The notes under the pieces: generated by a model
Told to the model about the DNA's origin: nothing
Seen by the model: only the letters and a program-made list of their open reading frames with translations
Database searches by the model: none
Made by a program: the position numbers and the translations under genes
Shown here: positions 7,712-15,942 of the stretch, one piece after another
Numbering within the stretch: position 1 is the stretch's first letter
Layout: each line of letters begins with the position of its first letter
From: Rhodospirillales bacterium
GTDB lineage: Bacteria > Pseudomonadota > Alphaproteobacteria > Rhodospirillales > Magnetospirillaceae
Direction of reading: 5' to 3'
Length of the DNA: 36,260 nucleotides
Assembly (NCBI GenBank): GCA_014379805.1
Contig: JACMLB010000312.1
Location: 1 to 36,260, forward strand

Positions 7712-8644
7712 ATGACGCCGTCTCGGGGGAAATATACGGTTGAAGACTTCTTGGCAGCCTTCGGCGCCGACGCAGGCGACCGCGATTTAATCGCCGCCGA
7801 GGCCGGTGCCTACGATTTCTCCTATTCCCGCCTGAGCCAGACCGAACGCGATGCGGTCATCCTGGGCATCCTGGAGCGGCTGGACAGCTTCACCCAAGTG
7901 GGTGCGGGCCGCGCCGGCATCTGGGAAAGTGCCTGGTCCGATGTGGCCAAGCGTTATGCCGACAGCGGCGACGATCTGGCCTCGCTGGACCCGCCCTTCA
8001 TGGGCGCCACGCCGGTTCTGCGCCTGGGCGGCGATTACGCCCGCCCCGACATGGCCGCCTTTGAAACCCATTGGTTCCGGGTGCTGCGCCGTTGGCTCTT
8101 GAACAAATATCTGGTGGGCGCGCGCCGGGTCTGCGAATTCGGCTGCGGCAGCGGCTTCAATCTGGTGACCCTGGCGCAAATGTCGCCGGCGACTGAACTG
8201 GTGGGCCTGGATTGGTCGCAATCGGTGGTAGATTTGATGAACCGCATCGGCCGCGGGCACGGCTTCAACCTGACCGGCCGGCGTTTTGACTTCTTCAACC
8301 CCGACCCGGATTTCGCCTTCGGCGGCGCCACCGATGTGGCCATGACGTTCTGTGCCCTGGAACAGACCGGCGACCGGTTTGGGACCTTCGTGGACTGGTT
8401 GATGGCGCGCAAACCCGGCCTTGTCGTCAGCATGGAACCGGCACTGGAGCACTACGACAATTCCACCCTGTTCGACCATCTGGCGGTGCGTTACCACACC
8501 GGACGTAAATATTTGAACGGCTATTATACCCGCATTCAGGAATTGGAAGCGGCAGACCAAGCCGAAATCCTGGTGCGCCGCCGGCTGGGCTTCGGCTCGC
8601 TGTACCATGAGGGGTACTCACTGCTGATCTGGCGCCCCAAGTAA
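7712..8644 (+). CDS. Class I SAM-dependent methyltransferase
   Basis: A 310-residue protein. Residues about 139-170 hold the SAM-binding motif I (V-C-E-F-G-C-G-S-G-F-N-L) and the motif II acid region (E-L-V-G-L-D-W-S). A post-motif strand A-M-T-F-C-A-L-E-Q and the C-terminal YHEGYSLLIW strand complete a Rossmann-fold methyltransferase. The N-terminal 120 residues are mostly helical and lack a recognised domain. Start ATG 7712 is preferred over GTG 7709 because AGGA at 7701-7704 is 7 bases upstream. It opens a plus-strand run containing two radical SAM genes and a GT41 gene, so it probably methylates a glycan or lipid intermediate; N-, O- or C-methylation cannot be distinguished. Confidence 0.85.
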   Translation: MTPSRGKYTVEDFLAAFGADAGDRDLIAAEAGAYDFSYSRLSQTERDAVILGILERLDSFTQVGAGRAGIWESAWSDVAKRYADSGDDLASLDPPFMGATPVLRLGGDYARPDMAAFETHWFRVLRRWLLNKYLVGARRVCEFGCGSGFNLVTLAQMSPATELVGLDWSQSVVDLMNRIGRGHGFNLTGRRFDFFNPDPDFAFGGATDVAMTFCALEQTGDRFGTFVDWLMARKPGLVVSMEPALEHYDNSTLFDHLAVRYHTGRKYLNGYYTRIQELEAADQAEILVRRRLGFGSLYHEGYSLLIWRPK

Positions 8645-8654
8645 GTAGAAGAAC

Positions 8655-8676
8655 CGTCTCGCAAGAATGCGGGATG
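8655..8676. repeat. Intergenic palindrome (9-bp stem, AGAA loop)
   Basis: In the 52-base gap between the methyltransferase and the radical SAM gene, arms CGTCTCGCA and TGCGGGATG pair over 9 positions (two G-U pairs) around a 4-base AGAA loop. No T-run follows, so an intrinsic terminator is unlikely. Read on the minus strand it begins GTCATCCCGCA, and the 9-mer GTCATCCCG recurs on the plus strand at 35951-35959. This is the look of a dispersed REP-like palindromic element, but only one good hairpin is visible here. Confidence 0.5.
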
Positions 8677-8696
8677 ACAACAGGGAGAAACCTGAA

Positions 8697-9884
8697 ATGA
8701 AGGTCTTCGTAAAGGGCCTGAACACCTGCCCGCAGCGCAACCAGAAAATGGATCAGTACCTGACGTTCCTACGCGGCAACGGCCATGACATCGTTGCCAC
8801 TGCGGAGGAGAGTGACAGCATCCTGGTCTGGACCTGCGGCTTCCGCGGCGACGTGCGCGACAACAGCCTGGAGCAATTGTCAGCGTACAATGCCGACCAC
8901 AAAGGCAAGGTTATCGCCACCGGCTGCCTGCCGCAGATTTCGCCCACCCTGCTGGCCGAAACCTTCGACGGCGACATCGTCGCCTGGACCGACGAGGCCG
9001 TGGAGATGGAGCGCCGTTTCGGCACCGGCAAGTTGAGTCTTGCCGAGGCGGAGAGCATCTATACCAAAGCTGCGCTGTGCACGGATGCCGCCCAATTCCG
9101 CAGCGACAACCCGGAAGCGGACGCCATCTTCCATGATCAGTTCCTGCAGCTGATGATCGCCGAGGGCTGCCCGTTCAAATGCACCTATTGTTCGGAACGT
9201 CTGGCCTTCCCCCGCTTCCGCAGCTTTCCCGAACAGGATCTGATCGATGCCGCCGTCGCCAAAATGGGCGAGACCGGCCATTACGACCTGATGCTGATCG
9301 CCGATTGCCTGGGTGAATACGGCAAGGATACCGGCACCAGCTTGGCCAAGCTGGTCCGCCGGCTGGCGGAAATAGAACCGCGCATGCGGGCCGCCTTCAG
9401 CAATTTCCACCCCTTAGACTTTTTCGAAGATTTGGACAATTACCTCGCTTTGATCCGCACCGGCCACATCCACCACCTGAACCTGCCCATTCAATCGGCC
9501 AATGACCGGGTGCTGAAATTGATGGCCCGGCAGTACAGCAAGGCGCAGATCGAACATTGCTTCGGCCGGCTCAACCAGTTGGGCTTCACGGAATTCGATA
9601 CCCACGTGATCGTCGGCTTCCCCGGCGAGACCGATGAAGAATTTGAGGAAACGGTGGATTTCCTGCTGACCTACCGCCCCAAACACGTATTGCTCAGCCA
9701 GTTCATGGATTGCGAAGATGCCGCCGCCGGACGCCTGCCCGGCAAGGTGACGCCCGAAATCATGCGGCGGCGCAGCGACATGGCCGAAGCCCGCCTGCGC
9801 GAAGCCGGCATCTTGTGTAACAATGAAGGCAGCGAACTGATCCAGGAGCGGCTGCGCCGGCTCAATCAGGCCAGCCAGCTGTGA
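8697..9884 (+). CDS. MiaB-like radical SAM protein lacking a TRAM domain, copy 1
   Basis: A 395-residue protein with the architecture of methylthiotransferases (MiaB/RimO/MtaB). An N-terminal UPF0004-like part has three cysteines at about C11, C47 and C77, spaced as in MiaB and suited to an auxiliary [4Fe-4S] cluster. A radical SAM core carries C-P-F-K-C-T-Y-C (about C158, C162, C165), followed by V-I-V-G-F-P-G-E-T-D-E-E-F-E-E. The C-terminal TRAM RNA-binding domain of true tRNA enzymes is absent: the protein stops soon after the core. The substrate is therefore probably not a tRNA, and the setting suggests sulfur or other radical chemistry on a glycan-related molecule. ATG 8697 is chosen for GGGAG 9 bases upstream; ATG 8667 is an alternative. 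The stop overlaps the next GTG start. Confidence 0.88.
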   Translation: MKVFVKGLNTCPQRNQKMDQYLTFLRGNGHDIVATAEESDSILVWTCGFRGDVRDNSLEQLSAYNADHKGKVIATGCLPQISPTLLAETFDGDIVAWTDEAVEMERRFGTGKLSLAEAESIYTKAALCTDAAQFRSDNPEADAIFHDQFLQLMIAEGCPFKCTYCSERLAFPRFRSFPEQDLIDAAVAKMGETGHYDLMLIADCLGEYGKDTGTSLAKLVRRLAEIEPRMRAAFSNFHPLDFFEDLDNYLALIRTGHIHHLNLPIQSANDRVLKLMARQYSKAQIEHCFGRLNQLGFTEFDTHVIVGFPGETDEEFEETVDFLLTYRPKHVLLSQFMDCEDAAAGRLPGKVTPEIMRRRSDMAEARLREAGILCNNEGSELIQERLRRLNQASQL

Positions 9885-11221
9885 CACCTGCGGCAACGGC
9901 CTTTACCGAGGGAAACCGCCTGCGCGACCTGGGCCACCCGGCCCAGGCCGCCGCGCTGTATCGGCGCGCCCTCGCCGCCGATCCGGCCCATGTGGAAGCC
10001 CACCGCAACCTGCTGCTGAGCCTGCTGTTCTCGCCCGAATCCCACAATGCCGAACGTTTCGCCGAACATCGGCGCTTCGCCGAAAATTTCGCGCCCGCTG
10101 CCGTGGCGGCCCATGACAACTGCCCCGATCCCCACCGGCGCCTGCGCATCGGCTACCTGTCGTGCCATTTCGCCGGCAATCCGGTGGGACGCGCCGTTGA
10201 ACCGCTGTTCACCCATTGCGACCGCAAGGCCTTCGCCCCGTTCTGCTACGCCGAGCTGGACCGCCCCGATGGCCTGAGCGCCCGCTTCCGCTCCCTGGCC
10301 GAGGGCTGGCGCGCCATCGATGGCCTGAGCGACGCCCAGGTGACCCAGGCAATCCGTGACGACGGCATCGATATTCTTGTCTGTCTGGCCGGCCATCTGG
10401 ACCGCAACCGCCCCCTGGTGGCGGCTTACCGCCCCGCCCCCATCCAAATCAGCTATCACGACGCCGCCACCAGCGGGCTGGACGCCATGGATTACCTGCT
10501 GACCGATGGGGTGCTGTCGCCCCGGGACGTCAGCGAGCGCTTCACCGAACGCCTAATACGGCTACCGGTGCTGGCCTATATGGCCCCGCCGGCGGGCGCC
10601 CCCGAATGCGGCACGCGCGCCGCCGGCCCACTAATGTTCGGCTGCTTCAACGCCCCGGCAAAGCTATCGCCCCCGACGCTGGAGGCGTGGGCGGCACTGC
10701 TGCACCGGGTTCCCCATTCGCGCCTGCTGCTGCGTTTCCGCGATGCCTTCGCCGATCCGGCGCTACGCCGACAATTGCACGATTTCTTCGCCGGACGCGG
10801 CATTGGCGCAGACCGGCTGGACCTGCGCGGCGACTGTGGCGCGGACCACCCGTTGGCCATTTACCGCGAGGTGGACATCACCTTGGACCCCCATCCCTTC
10901 TCAGGCTCCACCGTGACATTCGAGTCCCTGTGGATGGGCGTTCCGGTGGTGAGCTGGCCCGGTGATGCCATGGTCGGGCGGTGGTCGGCGGCGCTGCTGG
11001 GCGCCGTCGGATTGCGCGACCTCATCGCCTCCGGAGCCGAAGATTACGTGGCGCGCGCCGCCGCCCTGGCGGCCCAATCGGAGCGACGGGACGCCTTGCG
11101 CGCCGATCTGCGCCCGCGCATTGCCGCGTCATCCCTGTGCGACGGTCCCGCCAAGACCCGCCAAATCGAACGGCTTTACCGCGCCTTCTGGCGCCGCTGG
11201 TGCAACGAGCGTACTGTCTGA
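9881..11221 (+). CDS. SPINDLY-type GT41 (OGT-like) glycosyltransferase, short form
   Basis: A 446-residue protein starting with GTG in a GTGA overlap with the previous stop. One TPR (about residues 8-42, ending in R-R-A-L-A-A-D-P-A) precedes a GT41 catalytic region: R-L-R-I-G-Y-L-S, then D-G-I-D-I-L-V-C-L-A-G-H, R-P-A-P-I-Q-I-S-Y, and a C-terminal lobe F-G-C-F-N-A-P-A-K-L with the lysine that contacts UDP in O-GlcNAc transferases. D-I-T-L-D-P-H-P-F-S-G-S-T follows. The N-terminal catalytic His of OGT (H498 in human) falls at a G-N-P position here, so that His is missing. GT41 enzymes transfer a sugar to Ser/Thr of proteins. Whether this copy is active or accepts a different acceptor is open. 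Confidence 0.85.
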   Translation: MTPAATAFTEGNRLRDLGHPAQAAALYRRALAADPAHVEAHRNLLLSLLFSPESHNAERFAEHRRFAENFAPAAVAAHDNCPDPHRRLRIGYLSCHFAGNPVGRAVEPLFTHCDRKAFAPFCYAELDRPDGLSARFRSLAEGWRAIDGLSDAQVTQAIRDDGIDILVCLAGHLDRNRPLVAAYRPAPIQISYHDAATSGLDAMDYLLTDGVLSPRDVSERFTERLIRLPVLAYMAPPAGAPECGTRAAGPLMFGCFNAPAKLSPPTLEAWAALLHRVPHSRLLLRFRDAFADPALRRQLHDFFAGRGIGADRLDLRGDCGADHPLAIYREVDITLDPHPFSGSTVTFESLWMGVPVVSWPGDAMVGRWSAALLGAVGLRDLIASGAEDYVARAAALAAQSERRDALRADLRPRIAASSLCDGPAKTRQIERLYRAFWRRWCNERTV

Positions 11222-11242
11222 GCCATGATCCGGGAGCCAGTG

Positions 11243-13207
11243 ATGGAAGAAACTTTCACGGTTGGTCTGGTGCAGATCAACAACAGCTTTTCCGGCCAGA
11301 GCTATCTGCCGTATTCGGTGGCCTGCCTGGAAGGATATGTGCGCCGCCATGCCGCCGCGCCGTCCCGCTACCGCTTCCTGCTGCCGGTCTACAAACGGGT
11401 GCCGGTGCACCAGGCGGTCAGCCAGTTGATGGACGCCGATCTGGTGGCGTTCAGCACCTATGTGTGGAACGGGCGCATCTCGCTGGAAATCGCGCGGCGC
11501 CTGAAGGCGGCCAAGCCGGGCATCATCATCGTCTTCGGCGGCCCCCACGTCCCCGATGCCACCGAGGCCTTCCTGCGCAGCCACCCCTTCATCGACGTGG
11601 CGGTAAACGGCGAGGGCGAGCAGGCGTTTTTGAACCTGCTGGAGGCCATGCCCAAGGGCGAGTGGGGCGGCATCCCCGGACTCAGCCGCATCGACGCCCA
11701 GGGGCGCTTTATCCAGAACCCCAAGGGCTCGCGTCTGCGCGATCTGGCCGACCTGCCCTCGCCCTTCCTGGAGGATTTGTTCACCCCGCTGATGCAGGCT
11801 AATCCGGATGAAAGCTGGATCGGGCTATGGGAAACCAATCGCGGCTGCCCGTTCCAATGCACCTATTGCGACTGGGGCTCGGCCACGGCAGCCAAGCTGG
11901 GCAAGTTCGAAATGGACCGCCTGCTGGCCGAGGCCGAATGGTTCTCGCGCCACCGCATCGAGTTCATCTTCTGCTGCGACGCCAATTTCGGCATCCTGCC
12001 CCGCGACATCGATCTGGCCGAATGCGTCGCCAAGCTGAAACGGGAAACCGGCTTCCCCAAGGCGCTGTCGGTGCAAAACACCAAGAACGCCACTGAACGC
12101 GCCTATGCCACCCAGAAGATCCTGTCCGATGCCGGCCTGTCCAAGGGCGTGGCGCTGTCCATGCAAACCTTGGATACCGGAGTGCTGAAGGCCATCAAGC
12201 GCGACAACATCTCGCTGGATACCTATCTTGAACTCCAGCGCCGCTTTACCCGCGACCGGGTCGAGACCTTTTCCGACCTGATCCTGGGCCTGCCCGGCGA
12301 GACCTACGAATCCTTTATCGCCGGTATCGACACGCTGATCACCACCGGCCAGCACAACCGCATCCAATTCAACAATCTGTCCATCCTGCCCAACGCCGAG
12401 ATGGCCGTTCCGGTCTATATGGCCGAACACGGCCTGGTCACCATCGACAGCGAAATCATCAACATCCACGGCTCCCGCATTACCGGCAAGGACGACGTGG
12501 CAGAAGTACAGCAATTAGTAATCGCCACCGCCAGCCTGCCACGGGATGACTGGCGCCGGGTCCGCGCGGTCAGTTCCATGACCGCCTTCCTGCATTTCAA
12601 CAAGCTGTTCCAGATCCCCTTGATCCTGGCCCACGAACTGTCCGGCCTGCCCTACCGCACCATGATCGAGGCGTTCATGGGGGCCGAGGCCGAACGTTAT
12701 CCGCTGCTGGCCGAGATCCGCGATTTCTTCCTGGAGGAGGCGGCCACCATCCAGCAGGGCGGGCCGGAATATCACTATTCCGAGGAATGGCTGGGCATCC
12801 ACTGGCCGGCGGACGAATACATGTTCATCAAGCTGGCCGCCGAGAACCAGTTGGACCGCTTCTATGACGAGGCGCGCCGCCTGTTGTTCACCCTGGCCGA
12901 CGATTTGCCCGCCGGCCCGCTGGAAGACGGTGTGCGGCTGAACCGGGCGTTGATCAAGCAGCCCTTCGTGACGGACGACATCACCATCACCTTGGGCCAC
13001 GACGTGCGCTCGTTCTGGAACGCCGTGCGCCAAGGCGATAGCGAGCCATTGCGCCAAGGGCCGGTGACGGTGGCCATCGACCGGTCGTCGTCCTATTACG
13101 GCGACCTGCAGGACTGGTGCCGGGAAGTGGTGTGGTGGGGCAACAAGAAGGGTGCCTATCTCTACACCAACCAAGTGGTGGAAAAGCAATTGGCCGGCCA
13201 TTTCTAG
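11243..13207 (+). CDS. B12-binding-domain radical SAM protein, copy 1
   Basis: A 654-residue protein. Residues about 5-135 look like a cobalamin-binding Rossmann domain (V-F-G-G-P-H-V-P, then V-N-G-E-G-E). Then a radical SAM core with R-G-C-P-F-Q-C-T-Y-C-D-W-G (C202, C206, C209) binds the [4Fe-4S] cluster. L-G-L-P-G-E-T-Y-E-S-F follows, as in the family. The final 200 residues are unrecognised. Cobalamin-dependent radical SAM enzymes often methylate unactivated carbon or phosphorus centres, but some act otherwise; the substrate is unknown. ATG 11243 has GGGAG 6 bases upstream and is preferred to ATG 11225. It shares the T-N-R-x-C-P-F-Q-C-T-x-C-x-W-G signature with the gene at 15936, so the two are paralogues. 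Confidence 0.87.
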   Translation: MEETFTVGLVQINNSFSGQSYLPYSVACLEGYVRRHAAAPSRYRFLLPVYKRVPVHQAVSQLMDADLVAFSTYVWNGRISLEIARRLKAAKPGIIIVFGGPHVPDATEAFLRSHPFIDVAVNGEGEQAFLNLLEAMPKGEWGGIPGLSRIDAQGRFIQNPKGSRLRDLADLPSPFLEDLFTPLMQANPDESWIGLWETNRGCPFQCTYCDWGSATAAKLGKFEMDRLLAEAEWFSRHRIEFIFCCDANFGILPRDIDLAECVAKLKRETGFPKALSVQNTKNATERAYATQKILSDAGLSKGVALSMQTLDTGVLKAIKRDNISLDTYLELQRRFTRDRVETFSDLILGLPGETYESFIAGIDTLITTGQHNRIQFNNLSILPNAEMAVPVYMAEHGLVTIDSEIINIHGSRITGKDDVAEVQQLVIATASLPRDDWRRVRAVSSMTAFLHFNKLFQIPLILAHELSGLPYRTMIEAFMGAEAERYPLLAEIRDFFLEEAATIQQGGPEYHYSEEWLGIHWPADEYMFIKLAAENQLDRFYDEARRLLFTLADDLPAGPLEDGVRLNRALIKQPFVTDDITITLGHDVRSFWNAVRQGDSEPLRQGPVTVAIDRSSSYYGDLQDWCREVVWWGNKKGAYLYTNQVVEKQLAGHF

Positions 13208-13208
13208 C

Positions 13209-14183
13209 ATGCGGACCAATCCCCTGGGCCGCACAGGCCTGACCGTCTCGGCCATCGGTTTCGGCGCCTGGGGCATCGGCGGCCATACCGAGGGCGGCGG
13301 CCGGTCCTACGGCAGCACCGAGGACAGCGTCTCGGTGGCGGCGCTGGAGGCAGCCTTCGATGCCGGCGTCACTTACTACGACACCGCGCCGCTTTATGGC
13401 CTGGGCCACAGCGAGGAATTGATCGGCGCCACCTTCCACGGCGCGCGGCGCGACCGCGTGGTGATCGCCACCAAGGTCGGCTATGGCGACTTCACCACGC
13501 CACCCGATTTCACCCCTGCGGGCATCCGGCACTCGGTGGAGGCCAGCCTGCGCCGGCTGCGCAGCGAGCGCATCGACCTGCTGCAATTGCATGATTGCGA
13601 TCCCGGCCATCTGGCCGCTCACCCCGATATCCTCGACACTTTGCAGACACTGCGCCAGGAAGGCCGCATCGCCGCCATCGGCGCCAGCGTCAAAAGCCCG
13701 GCGGACGCCCTGGGATTGCTGCAAGACAGCGTGGTTCAGGTCATCCAGGCCAATTTCCACATGCTCGATCTGCGGGCGCTGGATTGCGGCCTATTGGCAT
13801 TGGCCGAGGCCCAGGGCGCGGCCATTGTCGCCCGCACGCCGCTGTGTTTCGGCTTCCTGACCGGCCGGCTGACCGGCGACGAGGTCTTTGCCGCCGACGA
13901 CCACCGCTCGCGCTGGCCGCGCAGCCAGTTGCGCGCCTGGGCCGAGTCCGCCCGCACCCTGCTGGAAATCGGCGAACCCGGTGACGACGGCACCTCCACG
14001 GCATTGCGCTTCGTGTTGTCATTCCCCGCAGTGGCAACGACCATTCCCGGCATGCTGAACCCTGCCCAGGTGGCCGAGAACACGGTAGCCGGCAAATGCC
14101 CGGCCTTGCCCCCCGCCGCCCTGGCCGAGGCCTTACGCCGCAGTCACGCTTTGGCTGACCGGCTGAAAGGGAACAGCCCATGA
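13209..14183 (+). CDS. Aldo/keto reductase
   Basis: A 324-residue protein with the whole aldo/keto reductase tetrad: Asp58 and Tyr63 in Y-D-T-A-P-L-Y-G, Lys89 in A-T-K-V-G, and His128 in L-L-Q-L-H-D. The L-G-R-T-G-L-x-V-S start and the C-terminal T-T-I-P-G-M segment that binds NADPH are also present. The family reduces carbonyls with NAD(P)H; in sugar loci such enzymes may reduce a keto-sugar intermediate. The start at 13209 lies 1 base after the previous stop; there is no strong ribosome site, which suggests translational coupling. The end overlaps the next start (ATGA). An oxidoreductase role in nucleotide-sugar making is inference. Confidence 0.9.
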   Translation: MRTNPLGRTGLTVSAIGFGAWGIGGHTEGGGRSYGSTEDSVSVAALEAAFDAGVTYYDTAPLYGLGHSEELIGATFHGARRDRVVIATKVGYGDFTTPPDFTPAGIRHSVEASLRRLRSERIDLLQLHDCDPGHLAAHPDILDTLQTLRQEGRIAAIGASVKSPADALGLLQDSVVQVIQANFHMLDLRALDCGLLALAEAQGAAIVARTPLCFGFLTGRLTGDEVFAADDHRSRWPRSQLRAWAESARTLLEIGEPGDDGTSTALRFVLSFPAVATTIPGMLNPAQVAENTVAGKCPALPPAALAEALRRSHALADRLKGNSP

Positions 14184-14914
14184 GCGACGGATTGCGCGAG
14201 ATCGACGTGGTCGTGCTGGCCGGCGGGCTGGGCACCCGCCTGCAAGGGGTGCTGGGCGATGTGCCCAAGGTGCTGGCCCCCATCCATGGCCGCCCGTTCC
14301 TGGACCATCTGGTGGACTGGCTGGCCGGCTTCGGCGCCCGCCGCGTGGTGCTGTGCCTGGGCCATCTGGCCGACAAGGTGGTGGCCCATGTGGCGAGCCG
14401 CCCTAATCCGCTGGACATCGTCCCCGTGATCGAGCCCCAGCCCCTGGGCACCGCCGGGGCGCTGCGGCTGGCGCGGCCGCAATTGACCAGCGATCCGGTG
14501 CTGGTGATGAACGGCGACACTTGGCTGGAGGTGGATCTGGCCGCCTTCGCCCAACGCCACCTGGCGGCGGGTTCCTTGGTTTCGCTACTCTGTGTCCAGG
14601 TAGAGTCCGCCGCGCGCTACGGCAGGGTCGAGGTGGATGACCGCAATCACGTGACCCGCTTCGTGGAAAAGGACCCGGATCATACCGGCCCCGGCATGGT
14701 CAGCGCGGGCATCGCGCTGTTCGCCGTCCAATTGCTGGACCGGCTGGAAGTCATGCCGGGGCCGTCGCTGGAGCGCGACGTCCTGCAACAATTGCCGCCG
14801 GGCAGCATCCGCGCCGATCTGGTTCCCGGCGCCTTCATCGACATCGGCACCCCGGACAGCCTGCGGGCGGCGCCGGAGGTGATCCCGGAGATCAAGCCAT
14901 GCGCGTCCTGGTAA
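14180..14914 (+). CDS. hddC: Sugar-1-phosphate nucleotidyltransferase, HddC-like (GDP-heptose type)
   Basis: A 244-residue GT-A-fold nucleotidyltransferase. L-A-G-G-L-G-T-R-L (about 13-21), P-K-V-L-A-P-I-H-G-R-P-F (about 29-40) and M-N-G-D-T (about 111-115) form the NTP- and metal-binding motifs. F-V-E-K and F-I-D-I-G-T-P follow in order. Its short length and the P-K-x-x-A-P-x-x-G-R-P-F pattern match D-glycero-alpha-D-manno-heptose-1-phosphate guanylyltransferases (HddC). A GHMP kinase of the HddA type at 32402 supports this, but a plain mannose or glucose nucleotidyltransferase cannot be excluded. The gene overlaps both neighbours, with 16 bases shared with the epimerase. Confidence 0.75.
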   Translation: MSDGLREIDVVVLAGGLGTRLQGVLGDVPKVLAPIHGRPFLDHLVDWLAGFGARRVVLCLGHLADKVVAHVASRPNPLDIVPVIEPQPLGTAGALRLARPQLTSDPVLVMNGDTWLEVDLAAFAQRHLAAGSLVSLLCVQVESAARYGRVEVDDRNHVTRFVEKDPDHTGPGMVSAGIALFAVQLLDRLEVMPGPSLERDVLQQLPPGSIRADLVPGAFIDIGTPDSLRAAPEVIPEIKPCASW

Positions 14915-15942
14915 CCGGCCATCTCGGCTATGTTGGCCCCATCGTGCTGCGCCAGCTTAAAGAGGCCGGCCATTGGGTCGCCGGCCTGGATTGCGGCTAT
15001 TTCCGCGACTGCACCGATGCCCATGCCGCCCTGACCCGCCCCGACCGCGAATGGATCGCCGACATCCGCGACATGGGCGCCGAAGTGGTGCGGGGAATGG
15101 ACGCCGTCATCCATCTGGCCGGCCTGTCCAATGACCCGATGGGTCAGTTGGACCCCGGGTTGACGGCGGCCATCAACCACCGCGCCACCATCCGCCTGGC
15201 ACGGATGGCCCAAGACGAGGGCGTGGGGCGCTTCATCTTCGCCTCCTCGTGCAGCCTTTACGGCGCCTCGGGCGATGCCGCCCGCCCGCTGGACGAGGAT
15301 GCTCCGTTGGCCCCGGTCAGCGCCTATGCCCGGTCCAAGGCCGATTGCGAGACCGATCTGGCGGCGCTGGCCACCGGCGGGTTCGCCCCCTTTTCCCTGC
15401 GCTTCGCCACCGCCTATGGGCTCAGCCCACGCATGCGCCTGGATCTGGTGCTCAACAATCTGACCTCGTGGGCGCGGGCCACCGGGGTGGTGCGGGTCAT
15501 GTCGGACGGCACGCCGTGGCGCCCCCTGGTTCATATCGAGGACATGGCCCAGGCCATGCTGTGCGCCCTGACCGCCCCGGTGGGCGAACGGCGCGCCTTC
15601 AATGTGGGCCGCGACGACGACAATTTGCGGGTGGCGGAAATCGCCGACATCGTCAGCCGCCAAATTCCCGGCAGCCGGGTCGAGATCACCGGCGATGCCG
15701 GCGGCGATCCGCGATCCTATCGGGTGGATTTCAGCCGCGTCAGCCAAGGTCTGCCCGGCTTCGCCCCCCGCTGGTCGGTGACCGCCGGCTGCGAGCAGAT
15801 CGATCGCTGGCTGTGCGACCGCAAGCTATCCACCGCCCATATTCAATCGCGCCACTTCGTCAGGCTGGGACAATTGCAGCATTTACGCAAAGGCGGCGTC
15901 ATCGATGACGGATTGCGGCTGATGGATGTATTGGCATGCTGA
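14899..15942 (+). CDS. NAD-dependent epimerase/dehydratase (extended SDR)
   Basis: A 347-residue extended SDR. G-H-L-G-Y-V-G (about 7-13) is the GxxGxxG NAD site, S-S-C-S-L-Y-G the serine strand, and Y-A-R-S-K the catalytic YxxxK (about Y143, K147). R-P-L-V-H-I-E-D-M and F-N-V-G-R-D complete the fold. Members act as 4-epimerases, 4,6-dehydratases or 4-ketoreductases on NDP-sugars. The start sequence (LVTGHLGYVG plus G-L-D-x-G-Y-F-R-D-C) is like SDRs often seen beside RfbF and sugar C-methyltransferases, so it may be the keto-reductase or epimerase of a branched-sugar pathway. It does not look like CDP-glucose 4,6-dehydratase itself. The end overlaps the next start by 7 bases. Confidence 0.87.
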   Translation: MRVLVTGHLGYVGPIVLRQLKEAGHWVAGLDCGYFRDCTDAHAALTRPDREWIADIRDMGAEVVRGMDAVIHLAGLSNDPMGQLDPGLTAAINHRATIRLARMAQDEGVGRFIFASSCSLYGASGDAARPLDEDAPLAPVSAYARSKADCETDLAALATGGFAPFSLRFATAYGLSPRMRLDLVLNNLTSWARATGVVRVMSDGTPWRPLVHIEDMAQAMLCALTAPVGERRAFNVGRDDDNLRVAEIADIVSRQIPGSRVEITGDAGGDPRSYRVDFSRVSQGLPGFAPRWSVTAGCEQIDRWLCDRKLSTAHIQSRHFVRLGQLQHLRKGGVIDDGLRLMDVLAC

